Shown piece by piece: positions 42,932 through 51,552 of a DNA stretch of 64,000 nt. The stretch comes from Dichloromethanomonas sp964477085 (GTDB lineage Bacteria > Bacillota > Desulfitobacteriia > Desulfitobacteriales > Syntrophobotulaceae), in the NCBI GenBank assembly GCA_964477085.1, contig CAYZDF010000005.1, forward strand, positions 13,400-77,399, read 5' to 3'. A model generated the notes under the pieces. It did not search any database, was not told where the DNA came from, and saw only the letters and a list, made by a program, of their open reading frames with translations. Made by a program: the position numbers and the translations under genes. Position 1 is the first letter of the stretch, and every line of letters starts with the position of its first letter.

Positions 42932-43762
42932 CTATCCTTTGTTTACATAATCAAGTACTGCTTTGCCGGTTTGTTTGCGGCCCTTACCAGTATGGTGCTC
43001 GAACAGTTTAATTTTCTGGCCTTCGACTACGTACTCGTCTTCTGTACCCCCAACCCCATGAACTTCTTCAAAAGCGTTTACCAGCTGTAGTGAGGCTATC
43101 CCTAGTCGTATGGCCGGTGCCTTAAGATCTTCCTGGAGATAGGGGACGATCCTTTCTTCAGCATCGCCAAAGTAAAGTATTAGGGCTGGAAGTTTAGCCA
43201 TTTTGTTTTCCTCCTGTTTATATGGAATTTCTAAAGCTTTTGAGAGCCCTACACAAATAGCTTCTGCGACCTTCTCATCAAAGCTATCCTGCTTCATTAG
43301 TGCTTCCTCTTTTGGATTTGAGATGAAACCTACTTCGACTAAAATGGCTGGGCATTTAGTTTCTCTGATAACATGAAGATTACCATATTTAGCCCCACGA
43401 TCTGCTAGATTAGTTACTTTGATAAGTTCTGCCTGAACAGCTTCAGCGATAGTTTTATCTGCTTGCTTATAGTAGAATGTTTCGATCCCGTGAGCTGATG
43501 GACTGGAGACGGAATTACCATGGATCGAAACAAGGTACTCTGCTCCCCATTGGTTAGACTTGTTACTTACATCCCATAGATCCCCATCTTGAATCAATAC
43601 GGTCATCCAGCCATTTCTGCTCAGCTTAGATTGTACTAATTTTGAAACTTCATAGGCTTGATCAGATTCTTTCAGACCCGTCGGGCCAATCGCACCAGGG
43701 TCAAAGATACCTGAATTTTTTGGCCCATGTCCTGAGTTGATTACGATTCTAGGTGATGCCAT
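42932..43762 (-). CDS. Endolysin: N-acetylmuramoyl-L-alanine amidase (Amidase_3)
   Basis: 276 aa. Zinc ligands/catalytic residues: His in INSGHGPK, Glu in GLKESDQAYE, His in LVSIHGNSV, Glu in ILVEVGFISNP. Domain about 1-180; the C-terminal 85 residues (LPALILYFGDAEERIVPYLQEDLKAP...) resemble a truncated CWB2-like wall-binding repeat (weak). It cuts the MurNAc-L-Ala bond at lysis. Unusual place: between MuB and Gam, far from the holin at 40599. Confidence 0.9.
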   Translation of the reverse strand: MASPRIVINSGHGPKNSGIFDPGAIGPTGLKESDQAYEVSKLVQSKLSRNGWMTVLIQDGDLWDVSNKSNQWGAEYLVSIHGNSVSSPSAHGIETFYYKQADKTIAEAVQAELIKVTNLADRGAKYGNLHVIRETKCPAILVEVGFISNPKEEALMKQDSFDEKVAEAICVGLSKALEIPYKQEENKMAKLPALILYFGDAEERIVPYLQEDLKAPAIRLGIASLQLVNAFEEVHGVGGTEDEYVVEGQKIKLFEHHTGKGRKQTGKAVLDYVNKG

Positions 43763-43776
43763 TTAAATTACCTCCT

Positions 43777-44037
43777 TCAGGCTGTTCGATAAGTTGTAAT
43801 CTCACCTTTCCAGACAAAATAGTATAGTGATCCCATGAGTATCCGGTGGACCTCATCCTCCGGAATCCCGGAGACGCATGCTGCTGATCTGAGACTTACC
43901 GGGAAGCTTTGGCAGTTTCCCAAGAATTCATACAATCTAGCTAAGCCAGCGATTGGGTTACTCCATCGAGGATTAACCGCTTCAGAGACTGATGTTACCT
44001 CTACTTTGTTTTTCTTCCGTTTCTTGCGGGACAACAC
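43777..44037 (-). CDS. Small early phage protein, basic N-terminus
   Basis: 86 aa from GTG 4-5 bp after GGGGTGA (the next codon, TTG, is an alternative start); a longer frame (to 44130) lies inside the upstream gene and has no better ribosome site. N-terminus LSRKKRKKNKVEV, then a helical region ending GIPEDEVHRILMGSLYYFVWKGEI that looks HTH-like. Unknown function. Confidence 0.6.
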   Translation of the reverse strand: MLSRKKRKKNKVEVTSVSEAVNPRWSNPIAGLARLYEFLGNCQSFPVSLRSAACVSGIPEDEVHRILMGSLYYFVWKGEITTYRTA

Positions 44038-44383
44038 TATCACCCCTTTCAACTTTCTCTGCAATGCTTTGGAGCAGATCATAAAATGGGATCCAGTCGC
44101 CATTGTTGCTATAGCCAGGAGAATGAGCAAAGATATATGGATCCCTTAGATTATGCCGTTGATATACTTTGTACTTTCTAGCTTCCTCTAAAGAAAAGAA
44201 GAAAGCTATTTCGTCATGTTCAGAGCATTCTTTACCATCGCATGCTGGATCACATTTTGTACAAACATTCTTTTTGTCATACACGATAACTATTGGTCTG
44301 TTAGTATCCATCGTATCGGTATGAAGAAATTGAAGTAACAGCTCTTCCATTTGTGGACCAATCTCAATAGTTATTCTTTTCAT
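43982..44383 (-). CDS. Early phage protein with Cys-rich cluster
   Basis: 133 aa, not recognised. Beta strands plus CTKCDPACDGKEC (about 41-53) suggest a metal site. Its 3' end overlaps the next gene by 56 bp in another frame. RBS AGGAGG. Confidence 0.65.
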   Translation of the reverse strand: MKRITIEIGPQMEELLLQFLHTDTMDTNRPIVIVYDKKNVCTKCDPACDGKECSEHDEIAFFFSLEEARKYKVYQRHNLRDPYIFAHSPGYSNNGDWIPFYDLLQSIAEKVERGDSVVPQETEEKQSRGNISL

Positions 44384-44393
44384 AGAAAACCTC

Positions 44394-44546
44394 CTAGTAA
44401 AGTAAGTTCTTTAACCTGCCGGTATCTCTATTCACTAGTACCATCTGACCCGGTAAGTTTTTGACCACCAGCCAATTATCCGGGTTCAGACGTGCTTCTT
44501 TAAGAATGATTTTCTGCTTCAGGGTAGGCTTCTTGCCGTTCTTCAT
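44394..44546 (-). CDS. DUF6906-type small phage protein
   Basis: 50 aa: MKNGKKPTLKQKIILKEARL then NPDNWLVVKNLPGQMVLVNRDTGRLK. The 'GK.PT..QK..I...LNP.NWLV.K' pattern is a widespread small phage family (DUF6906 by recall). GGAGTGGAG precedes the ATG. Role unknown; follows MuB by 14 bp. Confidence 0.8.
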   Translation of the reverse strand: MKNGKKPTLKQKIILKEARLNPDNWLVVKNLPGQMVLVNRDTGRLKNLLY

Positions 44547-44560
44547 TAGCTCCACTCCAA

Positions 44561-45544
44561 TCAGTACAGCATCTTATAGTTAGTAGCGTTTTTAACGATA
44601 TCGGCAGAAATCTCTCCACCCTCAGCAGCTTCAAGGGCTAGTTCCAGAACCTCGGTGAAGTTACCCATGCCACCGTGTTTTACATCTATGGCTATGGCCA
44701 CGAGTAAGTCTTCGGCCTGTTTAGTAATCTTGTATTTTTTAAGAACGTTACGAATCTCTTGTTCCTTAACTCCCTGAAGTTTCATCATGTATTTGCGTCT
44801 GTATAGCTGTGCAAGATTATCGTTACCTGTACCACGAGTCAGGAGTTCCTCAAGTACCGGAGTTCCTACAAAGATAATAGGGGTATGAGTGTTATCCCAA
44901 ATCTTCCTGAGCATATCAAATTTGTCGGTGTCCCATTTCTCCAGATATTCAGCTTCATCGATTACGAAAGTAAGGTTTTTCCCTTTCAGAGCTGTAATAA
45001 TCTGCTGGGCTTTTTTATATGCAGAGCCTCTTTTTAGTTCCACTCCGCACGCTTCAGCTAAGACCTGGAACATATCATTCATACGCATACTAGGAAAGGC
45101 TTCGATATATACTGCTCCATCAGTTCTATCAATGTACTCCTTCACTGCCGTGGTCTTCCCGCTGCCGGGGTATCCGATAATTACACCCATCTTGCGACGG
45201 ATCCGCATGTCTTCACAAAAACCGAGTACAGCATTGAACTCACCTGTGTGGAATATTTCTACAGTATGGCTATATTCAAAATTCGCCGGGGACTCCCCAT
45301 AGCACATATTAAGGATTTTTATCAGTGCAGTTCTTACTTCAGGACTTTCTTTCCCCTGGTTGACGAACAATGAGATTCTCGAACGATGTACCCCAGTCTT
45401 CTTCGCCATCTCGGCATAGGTGATCCCCTCATTATCCTTAATTTTTTGTATCATTTCAGATAGCTGCTCGTTGGTTAAGTTATTATAATTAACCTTTTCA
45501 CTTTCGTTGTTCACTAGGATACTTGGTAATGTAGCTATACTCAT
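44561..45544 (-). CDS. MuB-type transposition ATPase (AAA)
   Basis: 327 aa from ATG with GGGAG 8 bp upstream. N-terminal HTH (GITYAEMAKKTGVHRSRISLFVNQG, about 35-60) binds DNA; AAA core with Walker A GYPGSGKTTAV (about 123-133) and Walker B LTFVIDEAEYL (about 188-198), sensor FVGTPVLEEL. Binds target DNA as filaments, delivers it to MuA and gives target immunity (Mu knowledge). Confidence 0.93.
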   Translation of the reverse strand: MSIATLPSILVNNESEKVNYNNLTNEQLSEMIQKIKDNEGITYAEMAKKTGVHRSRISLFVNQGKESPEVRTALIKILNMCYGESPANFEYSHTVEIFHTGEFNAVLGFCEDMRIRRKMGVIIGYPGSGKTTAVKEYIDRTDGAVYIEAFPSMRMNDMFQVLAEACGVELKRGSAYKKAQQIITALKGKNLTFVIDEAEYLEKWDTDKFDMLRKIWDNTHTPIIFVGTPVLEELLTRGTGNDNLAQLYRRKYMMKLQGVKEQEIRNVLKKYKITKQAEDLLVAIAIDVKHGGMGNFTEVLELALEAAEGGEISADIVKNATNYKMLY

Positions 45545-45565
45545 GCAAACATCTCCCTTCAATTT

Positions 45566-47638
45566 TTAACTGTAGTTACTGCTCCGCTGCAGTACTCTTT
45601 CTCCCATACGCTCAAACCTCTTCTTAACATCGCCGTCTTCCTGCCGCTCAGACTTTAAAGACTTACGACTTGTGACAGCTTTTTCGTATTCTTTCATGGC
45701 CTTCTCATGTTCCAGGGATGTGATATTACCCTTAGCAGTATGATCAATCTCCCCAGTGAGCTGGTTCGAGCTGGCCTGTTTACGAACCGGTATTTTGCGA
45801 CCGGTCAATTGGGCTATCCTTAGTTTGGTTTCATGCTCCTGGCGTTTCTGTGCTGCGACTGTAGAAGCAACCTTGTCTTGGTCTTCAAGCACCATCTTAA
45901 GTTCTTCCTTCTGAGTAGCAGCACATATGAATTTACCTTCTTTGGTAGTCACTATGATTACCTCATCATCCTTACTGTTGTACTTGATAGTGACCATTTC
46001 CCGATTAAGGTGTGCCAGTTCTTGATGCCAGAACATCTTGGTGTTGAACTTGATACCCTGGGGACCAACTCTTCTTAGATCAAATTCCATCTTGCAGATT
46101 CCCAGCTGTGCCCAACTTGGTTCTTCATACCTGGCTTTGGGCTTTTCACTGTAAAGCTGAAGAGGGGTCTTATTGTTGTATCCCTCACCGGTAAGTGGAG
46201 AGTTATGATATTCCGGTAGTACTGTGGATATGAAATATTCCCTGAGTTCATCTAAGGTCCAGAGCTTACCCTGGTGTATGAGTTTCTTAAGCATTTTATT
46301 GAAATCTTCCGGACGCTCATCAGGATCAGTGCCACACCATCCAGGTATCTCTCTTACATATCTGTCAGATAAAGTCCCGAACCACCGTTCGATTGGTTTA
46401 ACCCACCCGTGGTATGCTTTAGCATGAATGTTTTGAATTCTCAGCTCTGCGAGTAGACCCTTAGTCTCGATGTTGTACTCAATTGCTTTACCGAGATCCT
46501 TGAAAACAACTTTGCCACCCTCAAACATCTGTGCTCTGTAATCTCTACCATTATCCGTGTAGGTTACTAGTGGGATACCGCAAAAAGGTACGTCTGTTTT
46601 CTTCACCGATGCATGAATGAAAGCTTCAGCAATGGTCCTACTGTTAGGCTGCATAGATATGCACCATCCGACTAAGCAGCCGGTTGCCATATCATACCAA
46701 GCGGTGAGCCAGGGTCTGCCTATATTCCCGTCCTGATCGATACAAAAACAGTTCCACTGATAATGATCTCCGAACCATACTTCGTTGACTTGCCCCGGCT
46801 TGGCTCTCTTGGCCTTGTGCAGATAATGAGCTTCCCAGTATTTTCTGCCTTGTCTAGCCATAGCTTCTATCTCAGGTGGTATATCGGAGAGTATACGAAT
46901 TGCAGACTTCTCACAGTGCGAATACTTGAGACCGGTCAGGTTGTGACCTCTACATTCTTTCAGACTGGGATCATGTTCAATTAGCTTTTGTCTGGAGATG
47001 GATCCTTCTTTGAACTCACAGTTTTTACAAGCTGTATTGCCAAGTTTTTTGGCCTGTTTAACCATCATTTCATAACATACAGTCTTGCTCCGCTTAAGTG
47101 GGGTAAGGTATAGGTCCATCATGATTTGAAGTGCTTTCAGACAAAAGCTACTGCTTCCAACATCTTCACGTTCCTTACGGATTAAGCCAGCGAGCCCTTT
47201 GGTTTCATAGTTCTTAATCCAATCGCACAGTGTTCTAAACCCTATGCCTTCATCCTTAGCCAGCTTCTGGCGAAGGATTGTGACCTGACCTTTAGCATGT
47301 ATATTAGTAATATTTAATGCTCTTTGCACAATATCCAGCTTCCAGAGTAACTTTTCCATACCTTCCTCACCATATCTCTGACGGAAGGTGACCAGGTCGG
47401 TCTCTAAAGACTGTTCTAATTCAGGTTCGTCATACTTGACACGCCGCTCTTCCAAGTAACGGATCTGGGCTTCGGTAGGTAGAGAAGATAGCTGTACTAG
47501 ATAGATTTTGTTGCCCCGGTAGTTAATCTTCTCCTTGGCTTTGTATTCGCCAGATTGGATTTTCCGTCTGACATGTCTTTCGTTATGTCTGCATAATTCA
47601 GCGGCTCTATCTGTAGTTACATAATCGTTAAAGAACAT
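45566..47638 (-). CDS. MuA-type DDE transposase
   Basis: 690 aa from ATG (MFFNDYVTTDRAAELCRHNERHVRRKI), AGGA 5 bp upstream. N-terminal wHTH end-binding modules (about 1-170), then the DDE core: Asp in VWFGDHYQWNCF, Asp in VTYTDNGRDYR, Glu in KPIERWFGTLSDR; then Mu-transpos_C. Includes a Cys cluster CKNCEFKEGS near residue 205. Performs strand transfer for integration and replication at the TG/CA ends. Full-length and intact. Confidence 0.94.
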   Translation of the reverse strand: MFFNDYVTTDRAAELCRHNERHVRRKIQSGEYKAKEKINYRGNKIYLVQLSSLPTEAQIRYLEERRVKYDEPELEQSLETDLVTFRQRYGEEGMEKLLWKLDIVQRALNITNIHAKGQVTILRQKLAKDEGIGFRTLCDWIKNYETKGLAGLIRKEREDVGSSSFCLKALQIMMDLYLTPLKRSKTVCYEMMVKQAKKLGNTACKNCEFKEGSISRQKLIEHDPSLKECRGHNLTGLKYSHCEKSAIRILSDIPPEIEAMARQGRKYWEAHYLHKAKRAKPGQVNEVWFGDHYQWNCFCIDQDGNIGRPWLTAWYDMATGCLVGWCISMQPNSRTIAEAFIHASVKKTDVPFCGIPLVTYTDNGRDYRAQMFEGGKVVFKDLGKAIEYNIETKGLLAELRIQNIHAKAYHGWVKPIERWFGTLSDRYVREIPGWCGTDPDERPEDFNKMLKKLIHQGKLWTLDELREYFISTVLPEYHNSPLTGEGYNNKTPLQLYSEKPKARYEEPSWAQLGICKMEFDLRRVGPQGIKFNTKMFWHQELAHLNREMVTIKYNSKDDEVIIVTTKEGKFICAATQKEELKMVLEDQDKVASTVAAQKRQEHETKLRIAQLTGRKIPVRKQASSNQLTGEIDHTAKGNITSLEHEKAMKEYEKAVTSRKSLKSERQEDGDVKKRFERMGERVLQRSSNYS

Positions 47639-47701
47639 CTTTTCCTGTCTCACCCCTTTATAACGATGCAAATGGTTGATATAATAGGTATGGAGTATAT
47701 T

Positions 47702-47785
47702 TTAGGCTGAAGAATTTCCGGAGTTTTCGTTGGATGCGGTAGCTCCGGTTTTCTTGATTGTTGCCCAAAATATACTCTTCTTCAT
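47702..47785 (-). CDS. Putative 27-aa microprotein
   Basis: ATG overlaps the TGA of the 3D-domain gene (ATGA) and has GGAGG 7 bp upstream: MKKSIFWATIKKTGATASNE then NSGNSSA. Basic N-terminus with short hydrophobic patch and Ser/Asn tail. Translation signals are good, but only 27 codons; unproved. Confidence 0.4.
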   Translation of the reverse strand: MKKSIFWATIKKTGATASNENSGNSSA

Positions 47786-48252
47786 TGGCCAGCCTCCGGC
47801 AGGATTACTCTGATCTTGACCAGGCGACGTCCCCAAGTGATAGCTTCCTGTTCTGTATCCATGAAGACATCGATTATATCTCCCTTGATCAGCCTACCGG
47901 TATCCTCAGCTACTCCGATCCCATAACCTGGTACTTCAATGATAGAGCCAAGTGGTATTACTTTAGGATCTACTGCAATGGTCCCGACCCTCGGCCAGGT
48001 CTCTGTGAATGTCATGTAGCCGGTGTGGGTATAGGCTGTGGATTCTACTATCATAGTGATGACGTCTTGTACCTGTTCAGAAACTCCTTTTGGTTCAGGT
48101 ACATAAGCTAATACTTTCGGTGCCGGTAGGATCTCATATGGCTGAGGTTTTTCCTCACTGGTTAGACCTGCCAGCTTGGCTGGTATGAAGATTGCTATGG
48201 CTACGATGATGACCAGGATGATCAGCTTATAATTTGCTCTAATATTGAACAC
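47782..48252 (-). CDS. 3D-domain protein, membrane-anchored (RlpA/MltA-like fold)
   Basis: 156 aa. N-terminal TM (about 8-27), then a 3D domain (about 70-150) with VDPKVIPLGSIIEVPGYG, VAEDTGRLIKGDIIDVFMDT, carrying the conserved Asp triad. 3D proteins are peptidoglycan glycosidases of the MltA/Sps type. Its presence in the transposition operon before MuA is odd. A phage wall-modifying role is possible; unproved. Confidence 0.82.
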   Translation of the reverse strand: MFNIRANYKLIILVIIVAIAIFIPAKLAGLTSEEKPQPYEILPAPKVLAYVPEPKGVSEQVQDVITMIVESTAYTHTGYMTFTETWPRVGTIAVDPKVIPLGSIIEVPGYGIGVAEDTGRLIKGDIIDVFMDTEQEAITWGRRLVKIRVILPEAGQ

Positions 48253-48259
48253 CTCTTAC

Positions 48260-48523
48260 TCACTCCTCTGGTTCTGGTTCCTTCTTTTTGAGTTCGATCA
48301 AGATTGCTAGGCGTTTTTCTTGTTCCTCCTGGATTAGGTTGACGATTTCTTGTATACCCTGATATTTGCTCTGTAGAATTGCGATTTCGTTTTCGATTGC
48401 CTGTGCTTCTTCTTGCTTCTGGACGATAACTTCCTGTAAGCAATCTACCTGGAGATCTACTTTAACGAGCTTCAATTTCGCATCACAAACCTTTTTTGTA
48501 GCCCTGTTCAGCATAGTTACCAA
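48260..48523 (-). CDS. Coiled-coil early phage protein
   Basis: 87 aa, TTG start, AGGAGG 10 bp upstream. Nearly all heptad-rich coiled coil (about 10-80) with acidic end KKKEPEPEE. Unknown function. Confidence 0.7.
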   Translation of the reverse strand: MVTMLNRATKKVCDAKLKLVKVDLQVDCLQEVIVQKQEEAQAIENEIAILQSKYQGIQEIVNLIQEEQEKRLAILIELKKKEPEPEE

Positions 48524-48541
48524 TTAGATTTTACCTCCTCT

Positions 48542-48739
48542 CTAGGCTGCTTCCCCGACGCCAAGGATTACAGCTATCTTTTCCCGGTATTTTGTACCAG
48601 GGCGGGTACCATAAAGGATCTCGCTGAACCTGTTCAAGGGTATGTCATTCTTCATACAAAATTCTTTCTGGCTCAAACCCAACTGCAATAGTTTTACCTT
48701 TACCTGATAACCGAACGGGGTCAGCTCCTTAAGTTTCAC
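48542..48739 (-). CDS. Small HTH regulator (Cro/Ner-like)
   Basis: 65 aa from GTG (MKLKELTPFGYQVKVKLLQLG) 8 bp after AGGAGG. HTH: LGLSQKEFCMKNDIPLNRFSEIL (about 20-42). Early position suggests the Ner-like negative regulator of early transcription. Confidence 0.8.
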   Translation of the reverse strand: MKLKELTPFGYQVKVKLLQLGLSQKEFCMKNDIPLNRFSEILYGTRPGTKYREKIAVILGVGEAA

Positions 48740-48776
48740 GGCCACCACCTCCTTAGTGGATATTTGACAGGATTTC

Positions 48777-48830
48777 CCTCCCTTATGTCGAATTTGTAGG
48801 TGTCCAGACCACTATCAAACATAAGGGAGG
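48777..48830 (+). promoter_or_regulatory. 12-bp inverted repeat hiding the ribosome site of the next gene
   Basis: CCTCCCTTATGT (48777-48788) and ACATAAGGGAGG (48819-48830) are perfectly complementary with a 30-nt loop. The second arm contains the Shine-Dalgarno sequence (GGGAGG) of the gene at 48839. It could block translation or serve as a protein operator. Confidence 0.7.
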
Positions 48831-48838
48831 TGAATAAA

Positions 48839-49093
48839 ATGGGTGACTCTAAATTTCAACCTTTACTTAGCAGAATGGAAGAATTTAATCAAAACAAGGC
48901 TTTCAGAAGCTTAGAATCATATCTAGCTATTAGAAATGATTCGCTATACAGAGAGTTCTGCGAAGTAAGGGTAGAGAACGTGCTAAATCCAATCTTTCAA
49001 GAGTTTCTTTCAAAATCCAATGACTTGCTACTTCCTCTTGCTATCAATAACCTGAAAGCTTATATTGATCAAAAATCTAACCAAGAGACCTAG
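48839..49093 (+). CDS. Small plus-strand protein in the early region, unknown
   Basis: 84 aa from ATG (MGDSKFQPLLSRMEEFNQNKAF), AAGGGAGGTG 7 bp upstream. All-helical. Encoded against the early operon, overlapping the convergent 49077 gene by 17 bp. Unknown; a lysogeny-phase gene is possible. Confidence 0.65.
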   Translation: MGDSKFQPLLSRMEEFNQNKAFRSLESYLAIRNDSLYREFCEVRVENVLNPIFQEFLSKSNDLLLPLAINNLKAYIDQKSNQET

Positions 49094-49379
49094 TCTTTAG
49101 AGCCTTAACGTAATTTAGTAAAATGCTTAAGTTATGTTCAAGAGCATTAATTAGCACAGGCAATTCTTTTTGCGAATAAGCAACTGGCATCCTCTCGTTT
49201 ACCGAAAGTGTTTCGCTAATCAGTTCCGTTGACTCTTTAATTGCCAGTGTTAAGACCACTTTTTCGTTGTCATCAAGATGTTCTAAATGCTCCAGGATTA
49301 TTTTGTTTGTATAAGACATAATACATAACTGTTTATTTAGTAATAAAGGCAACGTTTCTCTAGCCAGTCTCTCGTCCAC
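49077..49379 (-). CDS. Early helical protein, unknown
   Basis: 100 aa, GTG start with GGAGGG upstream. Four amphipathic helices (LPLLLNKQLCIMSYTNKIILEHLEHL...). First gene after the early promoter. Not recognised. Confidence 0.62.
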   Translation of the reverse strand: MDERLARETLPLLLNKQLCIMSYTNKIILEHLEHLDDNEKVVLTLAIKESTELISETLSVNERMPVAYSQKELPVLINALEHNLSILLNYVKALKTRSLG

Positions 49380-49593
49380 TTCAAATCCCTCCTTCCCACA
49401 ATTGAAGATTTTTTAAAAATTTCTCATATCCAGAAACCGATATTAAAGGATTTTTTCGACAAACGTTGAACCTTGATAGTTGCACTATTAAGGTATTTTT
49501 TTACTCCTTTCTTCATATATTCCGACATATTATTCCGTTGTCGGTTTGTCCATATCGTGATACGCTTGTCGTGGAAATTATTCCCTTAAAGAT

Positions 49594-49622
49594 ATTATAC
49601 ACGTTATATATAACGCAATCAA
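49594..49622 (-). promoter_or_regulatory. Early lytic promoter with palindromic operator
   Basis: Minus strand: TTGATT (49617-49622), 17-bp spacer, TATAAT (49594-49599). The spacer contains the perfect 14-bp palindrome CGTTATATATAACG (49602-49615). Further TAACGC half sites lie at 49642-49647 and nearby, between the divergent repressor and early genes. The rest of this 308-bp gap is leader of the early transcript, with a CCGACA/TGTCGG hairpin near 49530-49552. Confidence 0.75.
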
Positions 49623-49687
49623 TAGTAAAATGTAATATTTAACGCAATGGGTTAGATTTTACGCTGATTTGAAATGGAGTGGTTGGA

Positions 49688-50482
49688 TTGTCCTCTTTTG
49701 GTGAGCGTTTAAAAAAACGCAGGGAAGAAAAAGGTCTTTCTTTAAGGCAAATAGAAACTGCTACTGGCATAACTAACAGTAATTTGAGTAAAATCGAACG
49801 CAATAAAATTAGCCCTTCACTTGATGCTGCAGTATTGATTTCGGACTGTCTTGATGAATCTCTTGATTACTTAGCAAAAGGATTAGTCATATATGACGAA
49901 CCTGATCCTGCTATAAATGAGTTGATAGAATTGTTCAAGAAATTAGATGAGGTTAATCAGCATACTGTAAAATCCTATACTTCTTTTCTGTTAACTCAAA
50001 ATCAAAATAAAAAACGTGCTCCGGATCGTGCCACGCAAACTGAATCTATTAAAGAAGAGAAAAGCGTTTATTTACCTGTGCTAGGATCTGTAGCTGCGGG
50101 GATGCCAATAATGGCCCATGAGCTGGTTGAAGGATTCCTACCTGTACCTGCTGTAAAGGTTAAGAAAAACACCTATATAGTTAAGGCGAAGGGCGATAGT
50201 ATGATCGACGCAGGTATAAACAACGGTGACCTGGTCATGATCCACCCGCAGCCGTCAGTAGAGCAGGGGGAAATGGCCCTCGTAAAAGTGGATGGAAACG
50301 TCACAATCAAGAAGTTCTACCGATATGATCACGAGATCAGGTTGAAACCAGCGAACGGTAATATGAGGGACATAGTGATTACCGACCTGGCTAAAATCAA
50401 AGTGCTGGGAAGAGTTATTGGAATCATACCGGCTGAGGAAGCGAACCTGACTATGCGGGATGATTTTAACGGAGATACCTAA
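49688..50482 (+). CDS. Prophage repressor: XRE HTH + S24/LexA-like peptidase
   Basis: 264 aa from TTG with GGAG 8 bp upstream; a GTG three codons earlier overlaps that ribosome site. HTH (LSLRQIETATGITNSNLSKIE, about 15-35). S24 domain (about 130-255): cleavage site region VAAGMP, Ser in AKGDSMIDAGI, Lys in EMALVKVDGNVTIKKF. RecA-stimulated self-cleavage would induce the prophage. Mu itself uses a ClpXP-sensitive repressor, so this is a different control. Confidence 0.92.
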   Translation: MSSFGERLKKRREEKGLSLRQIETATGITNSNLSKIERNKISPSLDAAVLISDCLDESLDYLAKGLVIYDEPDPAINELIELFKKLDEVNQHTVKSYTSFLLTQNQNKKRAPDRATQTESIKEEKSVYLPVLGSVAAGMPIMAHELVEGFLPVPAVKVKKNTYIVKAKGDSMIDAGINNGDLVMIHPQPSVEQGEMALVKVDGNVTIKKFYRYDHEIRLKPANGNMRDIVITDLAKIKVLGRVIGIIPAEEANLTMRDDFNGDT

Positions 50483-50528
50483 AATCTTTTTTTTAGTTTC
50501 TTTTGTGGAAAGTATTCCACAAACAGAC

Positions 50529-50556
50529 AACCCACCTTATAATTGAGGTGGGTTTG
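50529..50556 (+). terminator. Terminator after the repressor gene
   Basis: AACCCACCT/AGGTGGGTT 9-bp stem, 8-nt loop, followed by TGTTTA. It separates the repressor from the downstream module. Confidence 0.8.
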
Positions 50557-50643
50557 TTTATGTATTTTACTATTTGTTTAAACGTGCTAAGACCTTTAGA
50601 AATCCACAAACCAAATAATTACTTCTAGGAGGGTCTTTACACT

Positions 50644-51531
50644 ATGGCTGTTAAAAAAGTTAAATTTGACTTCTATCAACTCATTTTTCCTGATGATTTT
50701 CAGGATAATCTTGCGGTGTTGTTAGATCATACTTTTCCTGCAGATGTTGGGAAAAGTGCAAAGGATTCAGGTCAATATATCCGACTTGAAAGTTATAAAA
50801 GACATACTCAGGTAAGATATGGTGTTATCAGTAAGTTTAATATTGATGTTCTTCCTCCTAAAGCTTGTATTACTAAGCCTGGCCTGGAATCATTAGGTCT
50901 TAATGATGATGAAGGGGTAGCAAATCTTACCGGTTATTTGATAGCTCCCAAATATAACGTTGTTATCCTGCAAAGGAGTCAACAAGGCGTTAGAACGGGA
51001 AGTTTTCTTCATATGCTTGAGAAAATAACTGGTCTTCGTGGATTAGAACTCTCTATTATTCTGGAACCGGACGTAATTGCAAAATTTAATAAAATGCAGA
51101 TGATCTCCAAGTTTGTTTATAAAGTATCTAACCCTCAACTGCCGATAGACTTCAAAGAAATGTCGATAGAACATGCTAGTAATATAAGCCGAACATATAA
51201 TGCAAGAAATGTCTCTATTGAATTGAGTATGGGAATAGGTAAAAAGACCAGCCCACTTTCAAAGCAAGAGATATCACGTACCGTAAGAAATCTCTTAAGA
51301 ATCAATAAAAGTGCTGATCAATCTGTTCCAGAGATATATAGTTTGACTGTCCGGGGCAAGGAAAATGAAGATGAAAAGATTGAACCACTAGATTTACTAA
51401 AGGGACGGTTATATAATGAAGTTGAAATCGGTATAATTGATAGAGGTATTCCGCAGTCTGCATTAGAAAATGCCGCTTTAGCGTCATATGATAGTAAGGA
51501 AGAGGATTTGGAACACTATAAGCCTCTATGA
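50644..51531 (+). CDS. Unknown prophage protein (possibly DUF6731-type), first of a two-gene module
   Basis: 295 aa, RBS AGGAGGG. Starts VKKVKFDFYQLIFPDDFQ; mixed alpha/beta, with a central SIILEPDVIAKFNKM and C-terminal NEVEIGIIDRG. No nuclease, ATPase or TM motif visible. Similar N-termini occur in phage/defence-island proteins of DUF6731 type (recall, not certain). Followed 21 bp later by a membrane protein. Candidate superinfection immunity or abortive infection component (inference from location only). Confidence 0.7.
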   Translation: MAVKKVKFDFYQLIFPDDFQDNLAVLLDHTFPADVGKSAKDSGQYIRLESYKRHTQVRYGVISKFNIDVLPPKACITKPGLESLGLNDDEGVANLTGYLIAPKYNVVILQRSQQGVRTGSFLHMLEKITGLRGLELSIILEPDVIAKFNKMQMISKFVYKVSNPQLPIDFKEMSIEHASNISRTYNARNVSIELSMGIGKKTSPLSKQEISRTVRNLLRINKSADQSVPEIYSLTVRGKENEDEKIEPLDLLKGRLYNEVEIGIIDRGIPQSALENAALASYDSKEEDLEHYKPL

Positions 51532-51552
51532 AATTGGAAGGAGTAATGAATT

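Noticed and set aside
49395..49505. 34-codon minus-strand frame in the early leader (MSEYMKKGVKKYL...)
   Set aside because: Only a weak ribosome site and no similarity; may be chance, so not listed as a gene.
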